DNA from: an uncultured Kushneria sp.
GTDB taxonomy: Bacteria; Pseudomonadota; Gammaproteobacteria; Pseudomonadales; Halomonadaceae
NCBI RefSeq assembly: GCF_947497025.1
Contig: NZ_CANMFC010000001.1
Location: forward strand, 652,484-716,483
DNA: 64,000 nucleotides
Direction: 5' to 3'
Shown: piece after piece, positions 24,592 to 33,620 of the stretch
Layout of the letters: each line of letters starts with the position of its first letter
How positions within the stretch are numbered: position 1 is the stretch's first letter
The notes under the pieces: model-generated
Database searches by the model: none
Seen by the model: only the letters and a program-made list of their open reading frames with translations
What the model was told of the DNA's origin: nothing
Translations under genes and position numbers: made by a program

Positions 24592-25509
24592 CTAAATGGT
24601 ATTCGGAATCCCCAGAAATGACGTGTTCAGCGAAAAGCCGAGGCCGATACGGCGAGTGTAGTGATCATAATCGATCAGGCTTTCCCCGTAGCCCTCGTAG
24701 TACTGTACAAAACCGCGGATCTTGCCGTGCAGCGGGAAGGAATAATCAATCTGATTGCCGAAATTGCCCTTGCCCGGATTGCCACGTGCAAGCCAGGTAA
24801 TCTCGTGCTGGTTGCTGAAAAGATAGCTTGTCGTGATATCGGCATAGCCCACGTAATTTTCGATATCCGGGTTGTCATCGTCCTTTTCGGATTCAGGGAT
24901 ACGCCAGAAGGGCGCCACTGAGACAGTCCAGTTGCCCTTTTGCCAAATACTGTCGAGATAAATGCGATTCCAGCTGCGTGACAGCGGATCGGAGCGACCA
25001 TTGGACTGATGCACCAGGCCCACGCGATTGGCCGTGTTGGTCCAGCCCCCGAGAACGGTACTGTTATCGAAACTCATGAACAGTTCCGGCTCATAATTGG
25101 TCTCGCGAAATGGCGAAGAAGCGTCACTGTTGTAGGCCTGCCACCAGGAGCGCTGGGTATAGGCAAAGTACAGATCACCATTGTCGCCAAACACGTCATC
25201 AATCAGCCCGACCTTGACGCTGAACTGAAACTTTACCTCGCCGCGATCAATATCGCTGTCTTCACTGATTTCTCTGAAGGCCTCGCCATTGGGACGTGCA
25301 TTATAGGTATAGGGCATTAGATAATTGCGCTTGTATACGGTAATGGCTACCGGGTTAAGCGTCGCCTGCCGCTCAAGTGCTTCCCTGCCACGATCCCGTT
25401 GCATGGCGAGGGTATCGGTATCGTTTTCCGCGGCACCGGCCAGCGTGCTGCCTGTCATGAGACCCAGTAGAAGGGACTTCACTACCAGACGTTGAATACG
25501 ATGAGTCAT
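24592..25509 (-). CDS. pldA: Outer-membrane phospholipase A (PldA)
   Basis: Calcium-dependent outer-membrane hydrolase that removes mislocalised phospholipids from the outer leaflet; it complements the Mla pathway, whose mlaA is also in this window. Of 305 residues the first 26 are a signal peptide (GSTLAGA-A cleavage). The catalytic His167-Ser169 lie in HQSNGRSDPLSRSWNR, identical in kind to the E. coli active site, with YFAYTQRSWWQ before it and alternating strands ending in a C-terminal Ile rather than the usual aromatic residue. Confidence 0.95.
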   Translation of the reverse strand: MTHRIQRLVVKSLLLGLMTGSTLAGAAENDTDTLAMQRDRGREALERQATLNPVAITVYKRNYLMPYTYNARPNGEAFREISEDSDIDRGEVKFQFSVKVGLIDDVFGDNGDLYFAYTQRSWWQAYNSDASSPFRETNYEPELFMSFDNSTVLGGWTNTANRVGLVHQSNGRSDPLSRSWNRIYLDSIWQKGNWTVSVAPFWRIPESEKDDDNPDIENYVGYADITTSYLFSNQHEITWLARGNPGKGNFGNQIDYSFPLHGKIRGFVQYYEGYGESLIDYDHYTRRIGLGFSLNTSFLGIPNTI

Positions 25510-25719
25510 AAAGATCCATTCCAGAGATGACAGACGTCACGATGAGCTTATCATGGCGCCCTGAATTCGACATGCCCAGGGGTGGGGCAGGCGCTATCGG
25601 GATGACTGTCATTATCGGCAATCCCGGGCGACGTTTTAGTTATTACCTGGTAGATCGATATTATGTCTGCGCAGGAAGTTCTAATCCAGAGATGTTCGTT
25701 CATGTGAGGTAGGGTCAGC

Positions 25720-28700
25720 GTGGGAAAACCTGTCAGGGGGTCAGCATGCCGGGTCATGTTGTTGGTAATGATACTGATGTTGTGGTTGATGCCTCTGTGG
25801 GCACTGGCCAGCGATCAGGAGATGCCGACTCGTCAGTCCATCGACGAACAAATACAGACGCTTGAGGGCAATGACCCCAAAAGCGCGGTCGAACAGCGGA
25901 CGCTCGAAACGCTGAAAAAGACCCGCGAGGCGCTTGAGGCACTTGATAAAACGCAGCAGGAACAGGCCTCGCTCGAAGAGAGAGTCAATCAGGCCGGCCG
26001 ACAGCGGCGTCAGTATCAAAGTCAGCTACAGGGGCTGGAAAGTGATCGAGCGCTGGACAGTGAGGCACTGGGCAGGAGTTCTGTCGAACAGCTGGAGCAG
26101 CGGTTGGGCACCACTCTTGAGGACCTCAAGCGTCAGCAGGAGCAGCTCAGCGAAGTCTCTCGTGCCCTGATCAGCGCACAGACCCTGCCTGAGCGGGTGC
26201 AGGCCACCATCAGCGATGCACGTCGTGAGCAACAGCAGCTCAGCGATTCACTGGAATCCGGCGACGGCAATGCGCCCAGCAGCGAACAACGACAGCTGGT
26301 CGACGTGCGCATGGCTCTGCTGGATGCCCGAATCGAGCTGGGTCAGCGTCAGCTGGCCAACAGTACGGTACTGCGCGACGTCAATCAGGTGCATCGAGAG
26401 CTTCTGGCGCGCCAGATTGATATCAATCAGAACACGCTGCTGGTGCTGCAGGAAGCGATTAACCAGAAGCGACGGGACGCCTCCGAACAGGCCATCGCCG
26501 AGGCCGCTCACATCGGGGACAACGATCGGATCAGCAATCCGGTCGTAGATGAAGCGCGTGCCGAAAATCAGGCGCTGGCCCAGGAGCTTTTGCGCACGAC
26601 CGATCGCGCCAACACGATGATTCGTGCCGGGATCAATACCCGTGCCCGGCTTGAGCAGGTGCGCCAGGTCGAGCGCACGCTCAACGAGCAGATCGAGGCG
26701 CTTCGAGGCAGCCTTTTGCTGTCGCGCGTGCTGCGTCAGCAGCGTGGATCGCTACCCGATGTTCAGAATCAGAACAGCCTTCAGGAAGAGATTGGCGACC
26801 TTCGCCTGCGTCAGTTTGATATCGGCCAGTTGCGCCAGGCGCTGGCCAACCCTGAAAGCTACATTGATACCCAAGTGGAAAGCGATGAACCCTTGACGCC
26901 TCAGGCACGTCAGGTACTGCTACAAACGCTCGAGATGCGGCGTGACCTGCTGGATCAGCTGGATCGCGAGTACGGCAGTCTACTGAGCCGGGCCATCGAT
27001 GTTCAGCTTAACCAGCAACAGCTGGTCGACATCAGCCGCTCGGTGCGTGACACCATTGAAGAGCAGCTGTTCTGGGTTGCCAACGGACAGCCGCTGGGCC
27101 TGTCATGGCTCAGGGAGCTTCCGGAGCGCCTCGGGCAGCAGCTGCTGGGTGGACAATGGTTTCAGACGCTGGGGTCGCTCTGGGCCATCCCTTCCCCGCG
27201 AGCCCTGTTGGCCGTACCGCTTTTGATCGTGGCCGGACTGGTGGCCTTTTTTCGTCGTCGCATCAAGGCCTATCTGCTGGAGCTGCATGACCAGATCGGT
27301 CGTCTCAAGCGGGATACTCAGCTGCATACCCCCCGTGCCATCCTGCTCAATCTGGTCCTGTCCTCGACACTGCCGCTGACCCTCCTGACTGCCGGGATAG
27401 CCCTGTGGCTGGGCGGCGAAGGGTTTGCCGTCTCGCTGGGACGAGCGCTTTTGCAGCTGGCGCTTGCCGTACAGGTGTTCGGGTTGATTCGACGTCTGCT
27501 GGTGCCCGACGGGGTGGCGATACGCCATTTTCACTGGCCTTCTTCCTATGTCGAACAGTTGCGTCGCAATATCTTCTGGCTGGGGTGCAGCGTGAGCCCG
27601 GTGGTCGTGGTGGCCAGTATTGCCGAACAGGCCGATAGCCGACTGGCCGAGCAGCCGCTGGCGCTTTTGATCATGCTGGCGGGGCTGGTCGGCATGAGCG
27701 TTTTCATGCTGCGCCTGATTCTGGCGCATGTGCCCTGGATGGGGGTACGTCTTTTCCGTCTGCTATTGGGCGTTACGCTTTCCATGGTGCCGCTGGCACT
27801 GATCGGCATGATTCTGTTTGGCTATGAATACACGGCGCTGCGGCTGTGTAGCCGCTTTATTCTGACGCTTTATATTCTGGCATTGTGGCTTCTGGTTGAG
27901 GCCAGCGTGGTCAGGGGACTGGCCGTAGCGGCCCGGCGGCTGGCGTACCGACGTGCGGTGGCCCGTCGCCGCGCACAGGGGCGTGACAGTGCCGCCGAAA
28001 GCGGTGTTGAGCTTGTCGAGGAACCGCCGCTGGATATGGAACAGGTCAATCAGCAGTCACTGCGTCTGTCCAAATTGATCCTGTTTCTGATCTTTATCAG
28101 CGTGCTGTATCTGGTCTGGGCTGACCTTCTGGGCGTGCTGTCGTATCTGGATAACGTCAGCATCGGTCAGATCAGCGAAAGCGATGCCGCTGGTGGCGAC
28201 GTCAACGTGGTGACGCTGGCCGATGTGATGACGGCATTGATCATTGTCGGACTGATGGTGGTCATGGCACGCAACCTGCCGGGGCTTCTGGAGGTCATGG
28301 TGCTGTCCCGGCTCAATCTCAAGCAGGGCAGTGCCTACGCGGTTACCTCGCTTTTGTCCTACACCATTGTCGGCAGCGGTATCGTGGCAGCGCTGGGCAC
28401 GCTGGGCGTGACCTGGGACAAGCTGCAGTGGCTGGTGGCCGCCCTGTCGGTCGGGCTGGGTTTTGGTCTGCAGGAGATCTTTGCCAATTTCATTTCAGGT
28501 CTGATCATATTGTTCGAGCGACCGATTCGTATCGGCGACACCATTACGCTGGGTAATTTGCACGGCACGGTCAGCCGGATTCGTATCCGAGCCACCACGG
28601 TGACGGATTTTGATCGCAAGGAGATCATCATCCCTAACAAGACGTTCGTGACGGATCAGCTGATCAACTGGTCATTGACCGACAACATCACGCGCGTGGT

Positions 28701-29100
28701 GTTGACCTTTGGGGTGGCGCACGGCACCGATCTCGATCTGGCCCATCGCATTCTTCGACGCATTGCCGATGAGCACCCCAAGGTGCTTGCCGATCCCGAG
28801 CCGCAGGTGTTTTGCATGGCCTACAGCCAGAGCGCCTTCAATTTCGAGCTGAGGGTGTTCGTCAACGAACTGGTCGATCGTCTGGTGGTCACCGATGAGA
28901 TCAATCGCCGGGTCGATGCCGAATTCAAGACCAGCGGTCTACGTGTGGCCTTTCAGCAGATGGACGTCTGGCTGCACAACGAAAAGGGCGAAAAGCGTCT
29001 GGTTCAGCAGCGGGCGACGCGGGATGGACGCCCGAGCCCTCATTCCAGAAGCGCCCATGACGGTGATCCGGGCGATGTCTCGCCCGGCGAGCTGACCTGA
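25720..29100 (+). CDS. mscK: Large mechanosensitive channel, MscK/KefA type
   Basis: Tension-gated inner-membrane channel that releases solutes during osmotic downshock, apt for a halophile-like host. 1126 residues: signal/first helix (about 12-32, ending ALA-S), a long periplasmic coiled-coil-rich region (about 35-480, with many Gln/Leu/Glu heptads), a set of about ten membrane helices (500-900), and the MscS core from about 900: LQEIFANFISGLIILFERP, RIGDTITLGNLHGTVSRI and RKEIIIPNKTFVTDQLINWS, followed by the cytoplasmic vestibule. The GTG at 25720 follows a GAGG site; ATG 25756 is possible. Convergent to tlyA, 6 bases away, with a small hairpin over both stops. Confidence 0.93.
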   Translation: MGKPVRGSACRVMLLVMILMLWLMPLWALASDQEMPTRQSIDEQIQTLEGNDPKSAVEQRTLETLKKTREALEALDKTQQEQASLEERVNQAGRQRRQYQSQLQGLESDRALDSEALGRSSVEQLEQRLGTTLEDLKRQQEQLSEVSRALISAQTLPERVQATISDARREQQQLSDSLESGDGNAPSSEQRQLVDVRMALLDARIELGQRQLANSTVLRDVNQVHRELLARQIDINQNTLLVLQEAINQKRRDASEQAIAEAAHIGDNDRISNPVVDEARAENQALAQELLRTTDRANTMIRAGINTRARLEQVRQVERTLNEQIEALRGSLLLSRVLRQQRGSLPDVQNQNSLQEEIGDLRLRQFDIGQLRQALANPESYIDTQVESDEPLTPQARQVLLQTLEMRRDLLDQLDREYGSLLSRAIDVQLNQQQLVDISRSVRDTIEEQLFWVANGQPLGLSWLRELPERLGQQLLGGQWFQTLGSLWAIPSPRALLAVPLLIVAGLVAFFRRRIKAYLLELHDQIGRLKRDTQLHTPRAILLNLVLSSTLPLTLLTAGIALWLGGEGFAVSLGRALLQLALAVQVFGLIRRLLVPDGVAIRHFHWPSSYVEQLRRNIFWLGCSVSPVVVVASIAEQADSRLAEQPLALLIMLAGLVGMSVFMLRLILAHVPWMGVRLFRLLLGVTLSMVPLALIGMILFGYEYTALRLCSRFILTLYILALWLLVEASVVRGLAVAARRLAYRRAVARRRAQGRDSAAESGVELVEEPPLDMEQVNQQSLRLSKLILFLIFISVLYLVWADLLGVLSYLDNVSIGQISESDAAGGDVNVVTLADVMTALIIVGLMVVMARNLPGLLEVMVLSRLNLKQGSAYAVTSLLSYTIVGSGIVAALGTLGVTWDKLQWLVAALSVGLGFGLQEIFANFISGLIILFERPIRIGDTITLGNLHGTVSRIRIRATTVTDFDRKEIIIPNKTFVTDQLINWSLTDNITRVVLTFGVAHGTDLDLAHRILRRIADEHPKVLADPEPQVFCMAYSQSAFNFELRVFVNELVDRLVVTDEINRRVDAEFKTSGLRVAFQQMDVWLHNEKGEKRLVQQRATRDGRPSPHSRSAHDGDPGDVSPGELT

Positions 29101-29106
29101 TTCCGG

Positions 29107-29877
29107 TCAGCCGAGATCGCGGGTGGCATGCATCACGAACTCCCGGTTGCCGTCTGTGCCGGTGATCGGGCTGTCACCCCAGTAGTGCAAAGTGAATCCG
29201 GTCTGCTTACAGCACTGTCGCAGACGGGTTTCCACCTGCGCGTAGTGCCGTGCATCGCGCACGATGCCGCCGCTGCCGATCTGCTCGGGGGAGAGCTCAA
29301 ACTGTGGCTTGACCAGACTGAGCAGATGCGCGCCGGCCGGTAACAGACGCGAAAGCTCCGGCAGAATCAGCGTCTGGGAAATGAACGACACATCCATCAC
29401 GGCACCGGCCAGCCCGTCAGGGGTCAGCATCATGATCTGCTCGTCCGGCAGGTGGCGCGCATTGATGCCTTCCAGACAGTGCACCCGGTGATCGTCGCGC
29501 AGCAGCGCATCGAGCTGGTCATGGCCGACTTCGATGCCGATCACTCGTGCCGCCCCATGCTGGAGCAGACAATCGGTGAACCCGCCGGTCGACTGACCTA
29601 CATCCAGCAGCGTCAGCCCCTTGGGCGTCATTTTGGTGGCGGCCAGCAGTGCTTCGAGCTTGAGCCCGGCTCGTGAGACGTAGCGCTCCTCCGGGTCCTC
29701 AATGACATGAAACTCACTCTCTTCGGGCAGCTTTTCGCCTGGGCGGGTCAGGGTGCGTGGCTGCCCCTGCTGGATCAGCTGTACCCGGCCGTGACGAATC
29801 AGGCGCTGGGCACGTGTGCGTGAACGTACCAGTGCCTGGGCGACCAGAAGCTGATCGACACGTACCATCCTGCTCAT
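29107..29877 (-). CDS. tlyA: TlyA family rRNA 2'-O-methyltransferase
   Basis: 256 residues: an S4 RNA-binding domain (RVDQLLVAQALVRSRTRAQRLI) followed by an RrmJ/FtsJ-like SAM methylase with RYVSRAGLKLEALL, SAM motif LLDVGQSTGGFTDCLL, DVSFISQTLILPEL, and the catalytic lysine in SLVKPQFELSPEQIG, ending DGNREFVMHA. Characterised members methylate cytidines of 16S and/or 23S rRNA; which is done here cannot be told. I prefer the second ATG (29877), because AGGA is then 7 bases upstream; from the first ATG (29883) it is only 1 base away. Confidence 0.92.
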   Translation of the reverse strand: MSRMVRVDQLLVAQALVRSRTRAQRLIRHGRVQLIQQGQPRTLTRPGEKLPEESEFHVIEDPEERYVSRAGLKLEALLAATKMTPKGLTLLDVGQSTGGFTDCLLQHGAARVIGIEVGHDQLDALLRDDHRVHCLEGINARHLPDEQIMMLTPDGLAGAVMDVSFISQTLILPELSRLLPAGAHLLSLVKPQFELSPEQIGSGGIVRDARHYAQVETRLRQCCKQTGFTLHYWGDSPITGTDGNREFVMHATRDLG

Positions 29878-29895
29878 GTTCATGTCCTGCGGTGC

Positions 29896-29925
29896 AAAAA
29901 AGGGGCCCGATGCCAGGCATTCGGG
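29896..29925 (-). terminator. Terminator after the solute-binding protein gene
   Basis: Minus strand CCCGA-a-TGC-CTG-GCA-TCGGG followed by CCCCTTTTTT. It separates the three-gene two-component operon from tlyA. Confidence 0.75.
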
Positions 29926-29938
29926 ATCTTCTATAGGG

Positions 29939-31063
29939 CTATTCTACCTCGCCTTCAACGGTGTACGAGACGAAGTGCCGGTCACTTTTAAAAATCGTCT
30001 GCCAACGGTGGAGCAGAGCCTGCCGCTTGAGCGGGTCGATCAGCGCCAGCAATCCCGGTGTCAGTCGAATGGGCTCCAGTGATGTTTCGCCTCCAGTAGC
30101 GTCATGAACGGCCAGCGGGCTGCCCAGCGGTGTCCGGGATGTCATGACGGCCTGCCCCTCGTTTGAGGTGATAAAGGCCAGAAAGCGTCTGGCCGTGTTC
30201 GGGTGCTGGGCAGTCCCGGGAATCAGCGCCAGCCTCTGCAGGGCCAGCGCATAATCATCGGGGGCCTGCATCACCAGTTCGGGATGATGTTGAACCGCGC
30301 GTCGCGCGTAGGAGCCGATCAGGTTGTAGCCGATCAGATAGCGTCCCTCGATCAGCCCCTGAAGCATCGCAGCGGTAGAGTCCACCAGTTGTGTGTCGGC
30401 CTGACCCATGGCCTCGAAAAGTGTCCATGCCTCCGTAGAGCGCGCGACATCCTGGGCTACGGCCATGAAACCAGTCGGGCTTCGGGCGGGGTCATAGGTC
30501 ACGACGCGACCGGTCAGCGCATCACGGTGATGGTTTAAAAGGGCCAGCAGACTGGCATGATCCGTTGGCGGCTGGGCGCGATCGGCCAGCTCCCGACGGT
30601 AGACCATGACCAGGGGTTCCTGGGTCAGGCCAATAAGCTCATCACGCCAGCGGGCGTCCTGCGGCCAGGCCGGGTTGATCACTCCCTCGCCCAGTGGCTG
30701 TGCCAGACCCGCGTTGGCCAGACGGTACTGCTGTGCCATGGCCGAGGACATCAATAGATCGACATCGGAGGGTATGGTGGTGAAGGGGTGGGGCTCGCCA
30801 CGTGAGGCGTCGCGATAGTCCAGCGTGATGCCCGGGTAGCGCTGATGAAAGGCTTCAAGTACGGGGCGCAGAACGTCGACTTCCACCACCCCCTGAATAT
30901 TGAGACGCTCAACGCCATGTCCCTCAAAGTGCAGATGGCCCGGTGAGGTTGTTCCGGTGCCTTCAGCACCAGAGGCTGCGGTTGCAAGGATCAGCAGCAT
31001 GATCAACACCGTGCGGCACAGGGCCTTGAAGGAAGCTGGCATCAGCATCAATCGGGTAGCCAT
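29939..31063 (-). CDS. Periplasmic solute-binding protein of a two-component operon
   Basis: 374 residues: signal peptide (helix LCRTVLIMLLILATAASGA) then a class II periplasmic binding fold of the ABC type: VVEVDVLRPVLEAFHQRYPGITLDY, DVDLLMSSAMAQQYRLANAGL, TQEPLVMVYRREL, GRVVTYDP.RSPTGF, GQADTQLVDSTAAMLQGLIEGRYLIGYNLIGSYA, and a C-terminal PLGSPLAVHD. It is nearest to iron(III)/phosphonate/thiamine-type binding proteins; the ligand is unknown. It overlaps the 3' end of the sensor kinase gene by 16 bases and no permease or ATPase follows (a terminator does). Role as ligand-binding co-sensor is inferred. Confidence 0.82.
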   Translation of the reverse strand: MATRLMLMPASFKALCRTVLIMLLILATAASGAEGTGTTSPGHLHFEGHGVERLNIQGVVEVDVLRPVLEAFHQRYPGITLDYRDASRGEPHPFTTIPSDVDLLMSSAMAQQYRLANAGLAQPLGEGVINPAWPQDARWRDELIGLTQEPLVMVYRRELADRAQPPTDHASLLALLNHHRDALTGRVVTYDPARSPTGFMAVAQDVARSTEAWTLFEAMGQADTQLVDSTAAMLQGLIEGRYLIGYNLIGSYARRAVQHHPELVMQAPDDYALALQRLALIPGTAQHPNTARRFLAFITSNEGQAVMTSRTPLGSPLAVHDATGGETSLEPIRLTPGLLALIDPLKRQALLHRWQTIFKSDRHFVSYTVEGEVE

Positions 31064-32406
31064 AGACCGATCCTGAAATCACCGCTGTCCGTGTGGTCCA
31101 TGACCACGTGCCCACCATGGGCTCGGGCCACGCCATCGACAATCGCCAGCCCAAGACCGCTACCGGGCCCCTGCTCCTGACAGCGATGAAACGGACGCAA
31201 CACGTCCGCCTGCTCGGCGGCGCTAATGCCTGGGCCATCGTCTGCGACATAAAGCACTCTGGTGTGGGCATCGATGCCAACGGTCACTTGGGTGCGGGCG
31301 TAGCGCAGGGCGTTATCGATCAGGTTGCTCAGCGCTTCTTCGAGCTGCCAGCCATCGCCCTCTACGGCCAGCGCCGGACAGGGCTCGGCAAGTCCGAGAT
31401 CGATGCCGGCGCGGTCGGCAGCCGGTAGCAGGCGAAGCAGCGTGTCGCGAGCCAGCGTCTTGAGCGCTATCGGTTGTCGATTTACCGGCACTTGTGGAGC
31501 GTCAAGACGCGTCAATGACAGCAGCTGTTCGGCCAGGCGAGTCGCGCGGCGAGTGCCGCCCTGTACTTCCTGCAGGGCCTGCTGCCAGCAATGCGGGTCA
31601 TGGCTTCTAAGTGCCAGTTCTGCGCTGGCGGCAATTCCGGCCAGTGGCGTCCGCAGTTGATGGGAGGCGTCACCGATAAAGCGCTGTTCATGAGTGCGCA
31701 CCTGTTGCTGGCGGGCCAGCAGCGCGTTGAGAGCTGCAAGCAGTTCTTCTAGCTCGCGTGGCACGCGGGCATTGATGGGGGAGAGGTCATGCGCCGAGCG
31801 GGCCTTTAAGCGCGTGCGCAGATGTTCCAGTGGTCGCAGGGCCAGACGCAGGGTCATCAAAAGCCCTGTCAGCGCCAGCACCACGATACCGGCCAGTCGC
31901 AGGCTGCTGTCGCGAAAGAGCGCTATCGTCATCGCGCGTCGTGCCTCCAGTGTGTGGCCCACGAGCAGTGTATAGGGTTCGCGGTGTTGCCAGGCGGTCA
32001 GACGCGCCCCCAATGCGCCAATACGCAATGACAGACCATTCAGATGAGCCGAATCGGCCTGGAAGGTGCCGGTGGCTGGCAGTGGCGTGACCAGATTTTC
32101 AAGATCGGCGTTGCCGCTGACCGTCTGCCCCCTGTGATCGACCAGCGTATAAAAGACGCGTTCATCACCGTTTGGCGCCAGCATGTTCAGTGCCGAGGCC
32201 GGCACATCAAACCAGAGTCTACCGTCGCGCCAGCCGACCTGATCGCTCATGACCTGGGCGGCGGATGCCAGCAGGCGATCATGGACACGATCGGCGCTGC
32301 GCTGCGCGCTGTACCAAGACTGCAGCAGCAGCAGCACACAGGTCAGCAGCAACAGCACGGTGAGCCCGCCCAGCAGGCGCCGATGAAGACTGGCGGCAGG
32401 TGCCAC
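31048..32406 (-). CDS. Sensor histidine kinase, TctE/QseC-like
   Basis: 452-residue membrane kinase: helix 1 (LLGGLTVLLLLTCVLLLLQSW), a periplasmic sensor region of the 2CSK_N type (about 35-160), helix 2 (LAGIVVLALTGLLMTL), HAMP (LRPLEHLRTRLKARS), the H-box FIGDASHQLRTPLAG with the phosphorylated His near residue 250, N-box NLIDNALRYA, and the ATP-binding DDGPGIS and GSGLGLAIV. All catalytic motifs are intact. The start is GTG, 3 bases after the regulator stop. The 3' end overlaps the binding-protein gene. Confidence 0.92.
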   Translation of the reverse strand: MAPAASLHRRLLGGLTVLLLLTCVLLLLQSWYSAQRSADRVHDRLLASAAQVMSDQVGWRDGRLWFDVPASALNMLAPNGDERVFYTLVDHRGQTVSGNADLENLVTPLPATGTFQADSAHLNGLSLRIGALGARLTAWQHREPYTLLVGHTLEARRAMTIALFRDSSLRLAGIVVLALTGLLMTLRLALRPLEHLRTRLKARSAHDLSPINARVPRELEELLAALNALLARQQQVRTHEQRFIGDASHQLRTPLAGIAASAELALRSHDPHCWQQALQEVQGGTRRATRLAEQLLSLTRLDAPQVPVNRQPIALKTLARDTLLRLLPAADRAGIDLGLAEPCPALAVEGDGWQLEEALSNLIDNALRYARTQVTVGIDAHTRVLYVADDGPGISAAEQADVLRPFHRCQEQGPGSGLGLAIVDGVARAHGGHVVMDHTDSGDFRIGLWLPD

Positions 32407-32409
32407 GGC

Positions 32410-33078
32410 CTAGTTCAACTCCAGACGATAACCCAGGCCGCGGACAGTACGAATGCGCACATCACTGCCTTCAAGGCGTCGGCGCAGACGGTGCACATAG
32501 ACCTCGAGCGCGTTGTCCCCCGGTGGGGCATCGCCGCCAAAGGCCTCACGCATGAGATCGGCACGGCTGATGACCTGTTCGCCATGACGCAGCAAACAGG
32601 CCAGCAGACGCTGTTCGCGGCCCGGAAGCGACAGCGGCGTCTGATTGAGCTCGAGTCGCTGGGTCGGGACATGCAGCATCAACTGGCCCAGAGTGAGGGT
32701 GTCATTGGCGACTGGTCGCGCGCGGCGCAAGAGCGCACGTACTCGGGCTTCGAATTCGTCGAGCGAGAAGGGCTTGGTCAGGTAGTCATCGGCGCCCAGA
32801 TCAAGACCGGCCACGCGGTCCTCGATTGAGGCGCGGGCGGTTAGAATCAGCACGGGTGTCTGATGGTCGTGCCGACGCAGCGTGGTAAGTACTTCAAGGC
32901 CGCTGCGATGTGGCAGATTGAGATCCAGAATCACCAGGTCGAGTTGGCGAGGCGTGGCAAGATAATCACAGGCATGATCGCCGCGTGTCATGATCTCCAG
33001 CCGGTCATCATGATCACGCAGCAGGGTTTCAAGAATCTGTGCCAGCAGCACGTCATCCTCGATGAGCAGTAGTGCCAT
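32410..33078 (-). CDS. OmpR-family response regulator, TctD-like
   Basis: 222 residues: receiver with acidic pair LLIEDDVLLA, phosphoacceptor Asp in LVILDLNLPHRSG (near 50), T/A switch LTARA and DYLTKPFS lysine, then a winged-helix DNA-binding domain (LSLPGREQRLLACLLRHGEQVISR, NALEVYVHRLRRRLE, IRTVRGLGYRL). First gene of a regulator-kinase-binding-protein operon. I start it at ATG 33078 (MALLLIEDD) with GGAG upstream; the longer frame adds a non-family extension. Confidence 0.94.
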   Translation of the reverse strand: MALLLIEDDVLLAQILETLLRDHDDRLEIMTRGDHACDYLATPRQLDLVILDLNLPHRSGLEVLTTLRRHDHQTPVLILTARASIEDRVAGLDLGADDYLTKPFSLDEFEARVRALLRRARPVANDTLTLGQLMLHVPTQRLELNQTPLSLPGREQRLLACLLRHGEQVISRADLMREAFGGDAPPGDNALEVYVHRLRRRLEGSDVRIRTVRGLGYRLELN

Positions 33079-33169
33079 GAAGGCTCCGCAGCGACCGTAC
33101 GCAAAAGAGGGGCAGTCTACCCTGGACGGCCGGCGCATCAAGACTGTTGTGATCGTTTGTCGGCATCGC

Positions 33170-33199
33170 TTGCGATTCCGGGAGTCGTGCTGCTAAGAT
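33170..33199 (+). promoter_or_regulatory. Likely promoter of the SRP RNA gene
   Basis: TTGCGA, 18 bases, TAAGAT, then a GC-rich discriminator (GCGCGC). Transcription would begin about 60 bases before the mature RNA. Confidence 0.45.
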
Positions 33200-33263
33200 G
33201 CGCGCTCGGTTGATTGGGGGCTGGCCAGCGGCCGGCACATATCATGCCCTGATCTCCGGTGAT

Positions 33264-33378
33264 GGTGACCCTCGATGGTCCTCTCGCAACGCGATATCGC
33301 GAACCCCGCCAGGCCCGGAAGGGAGCAACGGTAGTGATGGATGCGTGTGCCGGGATGTGGCTGTCGAGGGTCGCCACC
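33264..33378 (+). ncRNA. ffs: Signal recognition particle RNA (4.5S)
   Basis: About 112-115 bases folding into one long hairpin: the 5' GGTGACCCTCGA pairs with the 3' TCGAGGGTCGCC. The apical domain IV is unmistakable: CAGGCCCGGAAGGGAGCA with the conserved GGAA tetraloop, and the opposite strand GTGTGCCGGGATGTGGCTG as in E. coli 4.5S RNA. It binds Ffh to target nascent membrane proteins. The exact ends are inferred from pairing. Confidence 0.95.
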
Positions 33379-33486
33379 CTCTCTTCGAAGTATCCTCTCC
33401 ATACTGATCTGATCATGCCGACCCTTCCGGTTATGTTGTGCTGTCCGTCATAACGCTATTTCCCTTGAAAGACTGTCCCCGGTGAT

Positions 33487-33508
33487 CATGACAAGAGTCG
33501 TTGTCATG
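33487..33508. repeat. Inverted repeat upstream of dnaX
   Basis: CATGACAA-GAGTCG-TTGTCATG, a perfect 8-bp stem, in the 242-bp gap between ffs and dnaX. There is no U-tract; possible operator or weak transcript end of ffs. Confidence 0.4.
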
Positions 33509-33620
33509 GATTGATTGGCGCATCTACGCCCAGCCGATAGAATGGTCGGCCTATCCATCGGTCGACGATCTTTCTCATGCGTCGACACTTCACCGCTTTG
33601 AATACAGGCTATCGCGCTGC

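Noticed and set aside
33501..33620. N-terminal extension of dnaX by 40 residues
   Set aside because: The extension starts with a non-ATG codon inside an inverted repeat, has no RBS and is absent from the family, which begins MSYQVLARKWRP.
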